Source of the DNA: Mariniblastus sp.
GTDB lineage: Bacteria > Planctomycetota > Planctomycetia > Pirellulales > Pirellulaceae
Direction: 5' to 3'
Assembly (NCBI GenBank): GCA_029251085.1
Contig: JAQXDZ010000022.1
Span: 23,522-87,521 of the forward strand
Length of the DNA: 64,000 bases
Part shown: one piece after another, positions 19,892 through 28,542 of the stretch
How positions within the stretch are numbered: position 1 is the stretch's first letter
How the letters are laid out: every line of letters starts with the position of its first letter
Position numbers and translations under genes: made by a program
Notes under the pieces: generated by a model
Told to the model about the DNA's origin: nothing
Seen by the model: only the letters and a program-made list of their open reading frames with translations
Database searches by the model: none

Positions 19892-21067
19892 ATGTCTCGA
19901 ATTTATCTTGATAATGCTGCCACCAGTTGGCCCAAACCAGACGGCGTTTATGCAGCAATCGATCACGCTCAACGCGTTTTGGGAGCACCGGCGGGGCGAG
20001 GAGCATACTATGAGGCGAATGACGCGAGTAGGATCGTCGAGCACGCCAGAACTGCAGCTGCGAACCTAGTCAACGCTCCGAAGAGCCGGAATGTTGCGTT
20101 TACTTTTAACGGAACTGATTCTCTGTCGACGGCAATTTTGGGTTTGCTAAAGAAGGGCGACCATGTTGTTACAACGGTTGTCGAGCACAATTCGGTTTTA
20201 CGGCCGCTGAACCATCTTGAAGCCGGTGGGTTGATTAAAGTGACGTGCGTTGGCTGTGATGACGAGGGTTTTGTAAATGCCGATGCTCTCATATCTGCGA
20301 TTAAGCCTGAGACAAGGTTGTTGGCGGTCAATCATGTGAGTAACGTCACCGGCTCTATTCAGCCGGTTGAAACATTGAAAGAACGTTTGGCACAGTTAGA
20401 GAATCAGAGGCTCGTTTATCTGCTCGACGCAGCGCAATCGCTCGGGCACATACCGGTCGACATCCAAACGCTGGGTTGCGATATCCTCGCGTCCTCCGGA
20501 CATAAAGGACTTCTTGGGCCGCTCGGAACAGGGCTGATTTATTTATCAGATCGTGTGGTAAATTCGGTCAATCCATTACGTTTTGGCGGAACGGGAACGG
20601 AAGGCAGTATCGAGTTTCAACCTGAGCAAATGCCAGATCGGTTCGAGTCGGGAAATTTAAATGTTCCTGGAATTGCGGGGGTGCATGCAGGTATTCGATT
20701 TTTGGAATCGACCGAAGGACTTGAACTTCGAGCCCGCCGCCATGTCAACGCAACGCGTCTTCTGCAGGGGTTGTTGAAAATTCCCGGAGTGGAGATACAT
20801 GGTGCCAAGGAAATGGATCATCGTATCGGCGTCTTTAGTTTTAATATTAATGGTTGGGATTGCCATGAAGTCGCGTCGATCCTCGATGCTAACTGGGCGA
20901 TCCAGGCCAGAGCAGGGCAGCATTGCGCACCACTGATTCATCGCGCTTTGGGAACTGAGCCAGAGCATGGTACGGTACGGTTAAGTGTTGGATTGTTTAC
21001 CACACTTGCCCAGACAGAGATGGTGTTGGAATCAATCGCGAAACTTGCCGACCGAGGTGCGGGCTAA
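19892..21067 (+). CDS. Aminotransferase class V / cysteine desulfurase-like enzyme
   Basis: This 391-residue PLP enzyme starts with the typical YLDNAATSWPKP and carries Lys205 in SSGHKGLLGPLGTG as the Schiff-base residue and Cys345 in RAGQHCAPLIH as the likely persulfide-forming cysteine. The GHKGLLGPLGTG form matches the desulfurase-related class V subgroup rather than classical IscS or SufS. It would supply sulfur from cysteine, but no IscU, SufE or SufBCD gene is adjacent. It lies 54 bases after the DUF1501 gene on the same strand, so co-transcription is possible, although a functional link is not obvious. Fold secure; physiological acceptor unknown. Confidence 0.87.
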   Translation: MSRIYLDNAATSWPKPDGVYAAIDHAQRVLGAPAGRGAYYEANDASRIVEHARTAAANLVNAPKSRNVAFTFNGTDSLSTAILGLLKKGDHVVTTVVEHNSVLRPLNHLEAGGLIKVTCVGCDDEGFVNADALISAIKPETRLLAVNHVSNVTGSIQPVETLKERLAQLENQRLVYLLDAAQSLGHIPVDIQTLGCDILASSGHKGLLGPLGTGLIYLSDRVVNSVNPLRFGGTGTEGSIEFQPEQMPDRFESGNLNVPGIAGVHAGIRFLESTEGLELRARRHVNATRLLQGLLKIPGVEIHGAKEMDHRIGVFSFNINGWDCHEVASILDANWAIQARAGQHCAPLIHRALGTEPEHGTVRLSVGLFTTLAQTEMVLESIAKLADRGAG

Positions 21068-21125
21068 ATTGATTCTGGTGTCGGGGACAAACATCCCGTC
21101 CCAGCCAAGGGTTTAGTTACGCCGC

Positions 21126-22280
21126 TCATGCCGATGGTTTTTCGGTCGCTACTGGCTTTTTGGGTTTAACATTTTTCTTGCCAAGCCGTAACACAAATTT
21201 GTCCTTGACCGCAACTAGGCATATTTCGCGTCGGTTAAAAGCGAGTTGTCGAGCTTTGACAACTTGAAAACCAAGCGCTTTGACAGCTTTCATCAAATCG
21301 GGGATGGAAGTTGTGTTTTTCCATTCAGAAAATTTCAATGTCAGGATAATTCCCTTAACATCAACCAGCGGGTGGTTGACGATTTCTGCAATTGTTTCGA
21401 TTGAAAAATTTGGGTCGGCATTTAAGTCGGAAAGCAGCCATTTTGTATTTCGAAATTCTTTCCGTCTAACATCTGTTCCACGTTTTCGGATGTGAACAAA
21501 GTTTTCATGTTCGAGGATACCAGTTTCCATTTCAGCGGGATCGATGCCGATCACGCTGGCACCTTTTTCAAGTAACAGTTGGCAGGCGCCTCCGGGAGCG
21601 CTGCCAATTTCCGCACAAATATCGCCGGGCTGAATCGTAATCCCCGACCACATCAAAGCTTCGCTCAGTTTGAAATAAGCGCGACTGTAGGTTTCGATTG
21701 AGGTATCAATTGCTGGAGCGCCCCCGGGCCATCTCCCAGCGACAGTGGAAGCGAAGTGATATCCGTACCACCATTCGTTTGGCTCGACCATGACTACATC
21801 AAAAACTTGATCGTCTGGCTTAGATTCTTTATTGACGACAATTTTAGAGCCTGTTTTTTCGGCTGCCGCCTTAAATAGGGTGCCGACTTCGTTGGCCAGA
21901 GCAGAGATGCCTGGTTCGAATCCATTCTTTCCGGGAGTAAAGGGATCGCGTTGCCAGACATGCACGTGGTTTGAGTTGCTGAAGTGCGGGATGGTTGAGA
22001 TCTCTGCGACCATCGAACTTGCATCTTGTGACGTACATTTACCCAGTGACCAACCATAAGTTCTCGCGAGAGCGGACTTAAGAGTAAATCGTTGGGGAAG
22101 TGGGTTGTCCGCACTGACCTTGAACGTAATAAATCCCGGTCGCGAAAAGGCGAGGTTTAAATTTGGATGATTGTTCGTGATTTCCAATTTGGTCGCACTT
22201 TCAGCGCCGTTTTGGCAGATCACAAAAATAAACTGTGACGGGGCGGGAGTGATTGGTGAGTCGGGTGCGGTATTGGCCAT
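21126..22280 (-). CDS. FtsJ/RlmM-like SAM-dependent 2'-O-methyltransferase
   Basis: This 384-residue protein has a Rossmann methyltransferase domain in its second half, with the SAM-binding loop EIGSAPGGACQLLLEKG and acidic Asp in VIGIDPAEM. A K-D-K-E arrangement typical of RNA ribose 2'-O-methyltransferases can be traced: Lys in YFKLSEAL, Asp in LLSDLNADP, Lys in LTLKFSEWK and Glu in FNRREICLVA. The N-terminal half resembles the region preceding the catalytic domain in RlmM, which methylates C2498 of 23S rRNA. A lysine-rich tail (KKNVKPKKP) may help RNA binding. RNA target is inferred by resemblance only. It is divergent from the YhaO gene. Confidence 0.75.
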   Translation of the reverse strand: MANTAPDSPITPAPSQFIFVICQNGAESATKLEITNNHPNLNLAFSRPGFITFKVSADNPLPQRFTLKSALARTYGWSLGKCTSQDASSMVAEISTIPHFSNSNHVHVWQRDPFTPGKNGFEPGISALANEVGTLFKAAAEKTGSKIVVNKESKPDDQVFDVVMVEPNEWWYGYHFASTVAGRWPGGAPAIDTSIETYSRAYFKLSEALMWSGITIQPGDICAEIGSAPGGACQLLLEKGASVIGIDPAEMETGILEHENFVHIRKRGTDVRRKEFRNTKWLLSDLNADPNFSIETIAEIVNHPLVDVKGIILTLKFSEWKNTTSIPDLMKAVKALGFQVVKARQLAFNRREICLVAVKDKFVLRLGKKNVKPKKPVATEKPSA

Positions 22281-22606
22281 AGTTCATTTCAGTAAAAATT
22301 TTGGTTGCAATACAATGATTGCCGGTTGCTGATGCTATCACTTTTTTGAGTTTTGCGAACGTGGGGATCATGAAAATCCTCGAAATGCGTCGAGAATCGA
22401 CTTCGGTGCCGGCCTCCGAGTGGGGTGGCAGAACGTTAATCAATGGGAGGTTGATTGATATAGGTAACCAATATCCGTTGGGATAAACTGACGGAAACCA
22501 TAAATATCGTGGTTCCCTCAATTTTTAGTTTTGGTCAGATACCTCTGTTTTGACCGAGAGGGAACTGAGTTAGTTTTAAGTAACAGGTGCCAGGAAGGCC
22601 GCTGTC
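22281..22606. other. Divergent intergenic region upstream of methyltransferase and YhaO-like genes
   Basis: A 326-base gap between head-to-head genes. It holds one small plus-strand frame (see the 38-codon candidate at 22370-22486) and the presumed promoters of both flanking genes. No strong terminator or known RNA motif was seen. Confidence 0.4.
22370..22486 (+). CDS. Candidate 38-residue small ORF
   Basis: An ATG-initiated frame of 38 codons begins MKILEMRRES and ends YPLG before a TAA. A GTGGGGA stretch lies just upstream at 22361-22367, but its spacing to the ATG is only about 3 bases, which is short for a ribosome binding site. No domain is recognised and the peptide has no membrane segment. 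It precedes the YhaO-like gene by 120 bases on the same strand and could be a leader peptide or chance. Low confidence. Confidence 0.2.
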   Translation: MKILEMRRESTSVPASEWGGRTLINGRLIDIGNQYPLG

Positions 22607-23836
22607 ATGACAGAAAAGATTAAGTTTATCCATTCTTCAGATTTTCATCTGGATGAGCCAATTCGTGGCCTGCAGCAGCTGCCTCAGCAACTTATGGAAA
22701 CACTCGCGGAGGCTCCTTACCTCGCGGCAGAGAGTGTCTTTGATAAAGCAATTACTGAAAAAGTTGACTTCGTTTTGCTTTCAGGAGGGCTTTGTAATCT
22801 CGAGCAGTTGAGCGCACGGGCCGTTGCGTTTTTGATTAAACAATTCAATCGATTAGAACAAAAAGATATTCTAGTTTACTGGTGTGGGGCAAAAGAGGAC
22901 GCGGCTGACCAATGGCCAGGAGCAATCAAGCTGCCAGACAATGTTTATCAGTTTCACGCTCGGTCCGTCGAGCATTTAGATTTTCGAAAAGATGGGAAGT
23001 CCTTAGCGAGGATCATTGGTGCGGGGTGTGACTCCAAACCCGTGGCAGGCGACCTGTTAGGGTGCGTGGATGATGATGTCTTCAATGTCGTTTTAGCTCA
23101 CGCGGATTCAGAAGTCACAGCATTCGACAGCGATGCGATCAACTATTGGGCACTCGGTGGCCGGTCAGTATCCTTGACTGAAGAGTACGACAACTCAGTT
23201 ATTGTTTACCCGGGGCCACCTCAGACGCGCGAGTTTCATTCGGGAGCGCCCGGTGGATTCAAATTAGTTCAATTGCACCAGTCCCGAAAGACAAACGTCC
23301 GCACGATTAGGGCAGATCGAGTCCACTGGTGTTCTCAGGTTGCCGAAATCCAGGATCATTCAAGTTTGGATGATGCGAAGAATCAATTCGGTGAACTTGC
23401 TTTCCAGCTTGCCGCTGAACATTCTGAGCAAGCCATTTTATGCCGTTGGCAGTTTGTGGTGACCGGACCAGAGGCAGTCAATCCGGAGTATGGAATTGAG
23501 TGGCGGGCGTCACTGCTGGACTGGCTGCGGGCTGAGTTCAGTGGGGCTGGCAATGGTCTGTGGTCGGTCAGTCTTGAGGAAAAAACTAAGGGTGATCTTC
23601 CTAATCAGTTGTATGAGGAGGAAACATTACTTGGCGAATACCTCAGGGCTGTGGGGCGTTATCAAAGTGACGATGAGTTACGTTTGAATTTGCAAAATTA
23701 TTTGAAAGATGATGTGCCACGTTGGGAAACTGATGGGCTGGCGATTGTCAATGAACAGCAGCGGGTAGAGATTTTGTCCAAGGCAGCTATGCTCGGAATG
23801 AGTTGTCTGGGAGGGCAGGCTGTTCCCCCAGTTTGA
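22607..23836 (+). CDS. YhaO/SbcD-like metallophosphoesterase-fold protein with degenerate active site
   Basis: This 409-residue protein resembles the Mre11/SbcD-type nuclease YhaO and precedes a YhaN/SbcC-like ATPase, the usual order for this pair. The fold start is clear (IKFIHSSDFHLDEPI, keeping Asp and His of motif I). Three of five metal-binding motifs are altered: the usual GDxxD reads GGLCN, the usual GNHD region reads GAKEDA, and the GHxH near residue 185 reads GGRS. A histidine survives in VLAHADSE. This argues that the protein has lost, or changed, two-metal nuclease activity and may act as a structural partner. The gap to the next gene is 69 bases on the same strand. Confidence 0.82.
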   Translation: MTEKIKFIHSSDFHLDEPIRGLQQLPQQLMETLAEAPYLAAESVFDKAITEKVDFVLLSGGLCNLEQLSARAVAFLIKQFNRLEQKDILVYWCGAKEDAADQWPGAIKLPDNVYQFHARSVEHLDFRKDGKSLARIIGAGCDSKPVAGDLLGCVDDDVFNVVLAHADSEVTAFDSDAINYWALGGRSVSLTEEYDNSVIVYPGPPQTREFHSGAPGGFKLVQLHQSRKTNVRTIRADRVHWCSQVAEIQDHSSLDDAKNQFGELAFQLAAEHSEQAILCRWQFVVTGPEAVNPEYGIEWRASLLDWLRAEFSGAGNGLWSVSLEEKTKGDLPNQLYEEETLLGEYLRAVGRYQSDDELRLNLQNYLKDDVPRWETDGLAIVNEQQRVEILSKAAMLGMSCLGGQAVPPV

Positions 23837-23905
23837 ATATTACTGGCGGGTGGAGGTGTCAGGGTGGCGAAGACAAAATTAAAACTGCGTTAAAGGAGTT
23901 CCGCG

Positions 23906-26900
23906 GTGAAAGTAAAAGATTTTGAAGTGGATGGATTTGGCGTTTGGAAAGGGCTTGAAGTCGAGCAGGTTTCCAAAGAGTTAACGGTGTTCTGCGGTTA
24001 TAACGAAGCTGGCAAAACAACGCTGATGCAATTTGTGCGCTCGATGATGTTCGGGTTTTCCTCGCCACGGCTTGAGAAATACTCGCCTCCTGTTTACGGA
24101 GGTTTGGCTGGAGGAACTGTGGGATTGTCTACATCCGTCGGTAGTTTTGAAGTACAGCGTCACGTTGATCCAAATCGCTACCACGACTCCGTGGGAGACC
24201 TCGTGGTGATCGACAGCCATGATGGCGCGGTACACGGCCCAACTAAACTACAGTCGCTTTTGGGGGATATTGACGAATCTATCTTCACGAATGTGTTTGC
24301 GATTGGTTTGCAAGAAATTCAAGAGTTGGGAGCACTGAATAGCACTGCAGCGGCTGATCAATTGTATAAATTGGCAAATGGATTGGATCGCGTATCTTTA
24401 GTTGACGTAATGCGAAACCTCTCCCAGCGAAGGGACGCCATTTGGTCAGGACAAAATGGGAATCGGGCAAGGCTTGCGATACTTGGGAAGGAGCGGGAGT
24501 CACTTTTAAAAGAGTTGGAATCCCTGAAGCAGAGGTCTAAGGATTATTCGCAGTTGGCAAACAAGGTTGTCGAAGTCGGCTATCGTTTAGAGGAGCTGGC
24601 CAAATCCTTGAAAGAAAATGATCGGCAGTCCAGGGTTTTGGAGGTGGCAATTCAAGTTTCGGAACGTTGGCATGATCGCGTTTCAGTCGCTCGGCAAATT
24701 CAAGAATTTGGGACATTGCCAAATCGGGACGAGGTCTCGATTGTGAAACTTGATCGAATCAACGAGGAGATCGCCCATCAGCGGGAGCGAATTGAAAATT
24801 TTCGGGAGCAACGACTGGAAATTAAAAAGGATGGTTCAGCATTGCCTATCAAGCCACTTCTCTGGGCGCAAAAGGCTCGCATTGAAGCTCTTGCCGAGCA
24901 TACTCCGTGGATTGAATCGTTACAGCGTCAGTCTGTCCGCTTGGAAGCGGAAATAGATCAAATTGAAAACAGTCTCGTTGGAGAAGTGGATGGTCTTGGA
25001 GACCAGTTGAAGATAAAAGCGAGTGACATTCGCGGCCTTGGCAATCGGGGGCTAGCCTCGCTGGAGCTTACTGGTCGAAAGCTGCAGGATCAAGAAGATG
25101 GGATCATTCAATTAGAGCACGATTTTGAAAAGACCGAATTTGATCTTGGACAGCACGAGGAGCGACTGGGGACTAGCGTGGCTCGTCAAAGCACGTCGGA
25201 GTCACTCGATGAAACTGGCAAGCAGGTAAACCGGTTGCGTCGCCGAATTGAATTAGAGCAAAAAATTGACAAGCTTAACCGTGGCAGAATGGAGTTGGAA
25301 CGCGACGTCGATTCAGTAGTAACTGAGCAGGTTCTTCCGCTTGAAAAGTTATCCATCGTTGGAGTTACCTTCATTGTAGGTGTCGTTCTGCTTGGATTTG
25401 GTTTGATAGATGCCGTTTCCGGGGGATCTTGGATTAGCCAGACTTCCACAAATATGGGCATCGTATTTGTCTTTCTGGGAACGATCGCAGGTGTGGTCGC
25501 AATGGGGTTGAAATACCATTGGGAAGGTCAAGCGAAGGAGGACTTGGAGGATTTTCGTCATCAAATTGAAATTGTTCGGCAGCAGCTGAAGCGAGCGAAA
25601 GTCGAGCGTACTGAGATCGATCGCCAGCTTCCTGAAAAGGTAAGCGGGCAATGGGAACTTGCGCTCTCAGATGCAGAAAACCGATTGGCAAGACTCGAGG
25701 AATTAGTGCCGCTTGAGGGGCGGGTTTTGACTGCGCGAGCGAATCAAGATGAGTTGAAGCGGCGGATTGCAACGCAGGAGCTCGAGGTTGAGAAAACGAG
25801 TAAGCAGTGGAAAGCAAGTTTAAGAGCTGCCGGCTTGCCGGACGTATTGCAGCCTTATCAGCTTCGAGAGATCGTTCAGCGAGCCGATCGAATCTCAGGC
25901 ATCAGTGACCGTCTGGATCACTTAAAGGCTGAACAGGTGGAGCGGAAGCGTGAACTCGAAAGCTTGAATTTGAGAATAGATCAGACGCTTCAAGAGTCAG
26001 GAGTCAATTATGCGGGAACGGAGCTAATTGACCGAATCAATCATTTGGGGCTATGCATCAATGAACAGCGTGGATTGGTCCAGCGCAGACGCGAATTTAC
26101 TCACCGCTATCGCGTCTTGAAAGCGAAGTTCGTCAAAGCAAAGCGAGAGTTAGATCGGCTGCTTGGCCAAAAACAAAGGCTACTGTCGGTTGTCGGAGCA
26201 GAATCCGAGTCGGAGTATCGCGAGTTTGATTCAGAATTAATGCGTCGAGATGCGTTGATTGAGAATCGAGATCATTTAAGCCAACAAATAGATGCAGCCT
26301 TGGGGCGGAATCATACCGAATCCCAAATCGAGGAATTGCATCAGGAATTTGGTGCTACTGGATTGGAAGCAGCCTGGGAATCCGTCCAGAAGCAAATAGA
26401 CAGTGCCCGGGAGCGACAGACCCAATTTCAGCAAGAAAGTGCAAGTTTACACCAGGAAATCAAAGTCGTGGGCGAGGATAAAGGCATGGCGCTTGCAAGC
26501 TTGAAACTTGAGGTTGTCGAAAATGAAATTGTTGAACTGAAAAAGGAATGGCAGGTACTCGCGACTGGCTCAACCATGTTGGAAGTGATTCGAGAAAGTT
26601 ATGAATCGAAGCGGCAACCGGAAACGCTCAAAGAAGCATCTAGTTTCCTGACCAAGTTGACTGAAGGAGCGTACACTCGAATCTGGACCAGGTTAATCGG
26701 AGAAGAGTTGTTGGTGGATTCGGCGGATGGCGGGTCGATTTCCGTTGATAAACTAAGCCGCGGCACACGAGAGGCCGTGTACCTAAGCTTGAGGTTGGCG
26801 TTGGTGGGAGCTTATGCGAGACGCGGGTCGGTGGTTCCAATGGTACTCGATGACGTCCTCGTGAATTTTGACGGGCGTCGAATCCAGGCGGCGGCAGAAG

Positions 26901-27379
26901 TGTTGTGCGAGTTCTCGAGGCAAGGTCACCAGGTCTTAATGTTTACCTGCCATGACCATATTCGTGATGTTTTCCACAGCCTTGCTGCGGACGTAAGGGT
27001 GCTTCCCGATCATCAGGATGTAGTGGATTCCAAGGCAATTCCGGTTCCTTATGAAGGAACTCCGAAAATGAAAGAGCAACTTGAACTGCCCACATTTAAA
27101 CCCAAGTTAATGCCTGAAGATGACCTCGTAAGTCCGGCGGCAATGGAGCCAGATGGAATACCCGTCGAATACGTTGAATATGCCTCGACAAATGTCCGAA
27201 TTGACCCTGAGCAGTACGATTCTGAGTTGGAGTTTGAACTCGCCGTGGTTGCATCCGATCAGAAGCGAGAGCAGAATTATTTGGGCGGCACCGTCTTGGA
27301 AGGCGACCATTCGATTTTACCGATGGAACTCTCAGCTGACGAAGAATTTTGGACCAAGCCGGCATCATCACTGGATTAG
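23906..27379 (+). CDS. YhaN-like AAA ATPase (SbcC/Rad50 family) with membrane segments at the hinge
   Basis: This 1157-residue protein is an SMC-like ATPase. The Walker A motif is GYNEAGKTTL near residues 32-41, long coiled-coil arms follow, and the ABC signature LSRGTREAVYLSLRLAL plus Walker B VPMVLDDVLVNFD are near residue 950-990. In the centre, where Rad50 has a zinc hook, there are two predicted transmembrane helices (about residues 479-538) and no CxxC. That suggests a membrane-anchored hinge, as seen in YhaN-type proteins. A further 130 residues of acidic, proline-containing tail follow the ATPase lobe. The start is GTG at 23906 with AAAGGAG at 23892-23898. It probably works with the preceding YhaO-like protein in DNA end metabolism. 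Confidence 0.87.
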   Translation: MKVKDFEVDGFGVWKGLEVEQVSKELTVFCGYNEAGKTTLMQFVRSMMFGFSSPRLEKYSPPVYGGLAGGTVGLSTSVGSFEVQRHVDPNRYHDSVGDLVVIDSHDGAVHGPTKLQSLLGDIDESIFTNVFAIGLQEIQELGALNSTAAADQLYKLANGLDRVSLVDVMRNLSQRRDAIWSGQNGNRARLAILGKERESLLKELESLKQRSKDYSQLANKVVEVGYRLEELAKSLKENDRQSRVLEVAIQVSERWHDRVSVARQIQEFGTLPNRDEVSIVKLDRINEEIAHQRERIENFREQRLEIKKDGSALPIKPLLWAQKARIEALAEHTPWIESLQRQSVRLEAEIDQIENSLVGEVDGLGDQLKIKASDIRGLGNRGLASLELTGRKLQDQEDGIIQLEHDFEKTEFDLGQHEERLGTSVARQSTSESLDETGKQVNRLRRRIELEQKIDKLNRGRMELERDVDSVVTEQVLPLEKLSIVGVTFIVGVVLLGFGLIDAVSGGSWISQTSTNMGIVFVFLGTIAGVVAMGLKYHWEGQAKEDLEDFRHQIEIVRQQLKRAKVERTEIDRQLPEKVSGQWELALSDAENRLARLEELVPLEGRVLTARANQDELKRRIATQELEVEKTSKQWKASLRAAGLPDVLQPYQLREIVQRADRISGISDRLDHLKAEQVERKRELESLNLRIDQTLQESGVNYAGTELIDRINHLGLCINEQRGLVQRRREFTHRYRVLKAKFVKAKRELDRLLGQKQRLLSVVGAESESEYREFDSELMRRDALIENRDHLSQQIDAALGRNHTESQIEELHQEFGATGLEAAWESVQKQIDSARERQTQFQQESASLHQEIKVVGEDKGMALASLKLEVVENEIVELKKEWQVLATGSTMLEVIRESYESKRQPETLKEASSFLTKLTEGAYTRIWTRLIGEELLVDSADGGSISVDKLSRGTREAVYLSLRLALVGAYARRGSVVPMVLDDVLVNFDGRRIQAAAEVLCEFSRQGHQVLMFTCHDHIRDVFHSLAADVRVLPDHQDVVDSKAIPVPYEGTPKMKEQLELPTFKPKLMPEDDLVSPAAMEPDGIPVEYVEYASTNVRIDPEQYDSELEFELAVVASDQKREQNYLGGTVLEGDHSILPMELSADEEFWTKPASSLD

Positions 27380-27439
27380 GAATTGTGGCGTTCGACCGTT
27401 TTTGCAAACTGTTGACAATTGTTTAGAAGGCTGGTGTTG

Positions 27440-28420
27440 CTAACCGGCGTCCAATTTTTGTTTAAGATCGGAGAGCTTTTTCTCTGCTTCTTTGCGTACC
27501 GGTTCGATCTCTGTCTCATTGATGAGTTCAGTGAGCGCTTCGATTGCCCTAGTTTTTTTGCTTTTTGTGTTTGCTTGATCAGCACTCACGATAATTTTCG
27601 CTTCGCGTGCCAACTGTTTGTTATCTTTAGCCGTATACTTTTTTTGAAACGCGGCGAGATCAGCTTTGACCATTTTGAGGGCGCCGAAATCCTGCCGGAG
27701 CTTCAAATATCCAAGCATGGCTTTTAGCTTAGCGTCCGCCTGATCCGATTCAATTTGGCTTGCAAGATCTTTAAGTTGGTTGCGGACTTCTTCAGTAGTC
27801 TCGATGACTAGCCGATTTACTCTCAGGGCTGGTTCGGAGTAGCTTGGAATCTGCCCCGGTTCGCCGATTTTACGAACTCGACTGATTGCCTTTATCGCAG
27901 ATTCGAAATTCCCTTTTTCTTTTTCCTGAGTGAATTTGTCGGCTGCCTCAGATAAAGATTGTGCTTCTCGGGCAGACAGTATGCGTCCTGAATTTTGCAA
28001 GGCGGCAATCAACATGTTGGGAAGGTCAGGCCCACGTAAAGAGCCGGATCGGCCGTAAAGTGTTTCACCATCGGCACGTACGATAAATAGTTGTGGAATT
28101 CCATTGCCATCGGGAGTGTGGTCGCGTCTCCATTGAGCATACTCTGGAGAACTAACATCAAGCTTGATTGGCACGAACTGTGCCACGATGGGTGCAATTG
28201 ACTGATCGGTGTTGAGCCGTTTCAGTAGTGCTGCACACGGCGGTCAGGTGCTTTGACCTGCGATGGCGAAAATAGGTCGGCCACTTGCTGCCGAAATCTG
28301 CTTGGCTGCAGTGAGGCTGTCTGCTGCTACGTTTGTTTTTGTCTGAGCAGTCAGTGGCAAAGTAATGCCGGTAAAGATGGCAAGCATTGTGCCCAAGATG
28401 AGATTGTAACTTTTGAACAT
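27440..28420 (-). CDS. Exported thioredoxin-fold protein with in-frame TGA: candidate selenoprotein (Sec-Pro-Pro-Cys)
   Basis: Read through one TGA (28246-28244), this frame gives 326 residues. Residues 1-26 form a signal peptide (MFKSYNLILG then a hydrophobic core ending in LTAQ). Residues about 40-125 form a thioredoxin fold: first strand PIFAIAGQST, then the TGA as residue 59 in the motif U-P-P-C62, the strand FVPIKLDV, and the cis-proline segment GIPQLFIVRADGETLYGR (Pro108). A lysine- and glutamate-rich helical domain of about 190 residues follows. The TGA stands exactly where thioredoxins have the nucleophilic first Cys of CxxC, and the frame stays open with matching codon use on both sides. 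A hairpin lies directly after the TGA. The alternative is a nonsense mutation giving a dead 58-residue fragment. Selenocysteine insertion is inferred; selA, selB, selC and selD are not in this window. Confidence 0.65.
28216..28246 (-). promoter_or_regulatory. Possible bacterial SECIS-like hairpin after the in-frame TGA
   Basis: Counting bases after the TGA on the minus strand, bases 3-7 (GCCGT) pair with 24-28 (ACGGC), then after a small internal loop bases 11-13 (CAG) pair with 19-21 (CTG), leaving a 5-base loop CACTA (a 7-base loop starting with G if the last pair opens). Bacterial SECIS elements are stem-loops that begin within a few bases of the UGA, inside the coding region. Loop distance here, about 13 bases, is slightly shorter than usual. 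The fold was done by eye and is tentative. Confidence 0.35.
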
Positions 28421-28542
28421 GGCTTTTTTCCGGGTAGAAAACGCTGGTTTGTCTTTTCGCCAAATGGAAGGATTCAGGAATGGTCTCACGGTTGGCATGA
28501 TGAATTTTGGAGGCGAACTTTAATCGTTTGCAGGATTTGAAA

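Noticed and set aside
28244..28498. A separate short 84-codon gene upstream, and a separate gene starting at a GTG at 28186
   Set aside because: The two pieces are in the same frame and together make one thioredoxin fold; splitting them would cut the fold at its redox motif.
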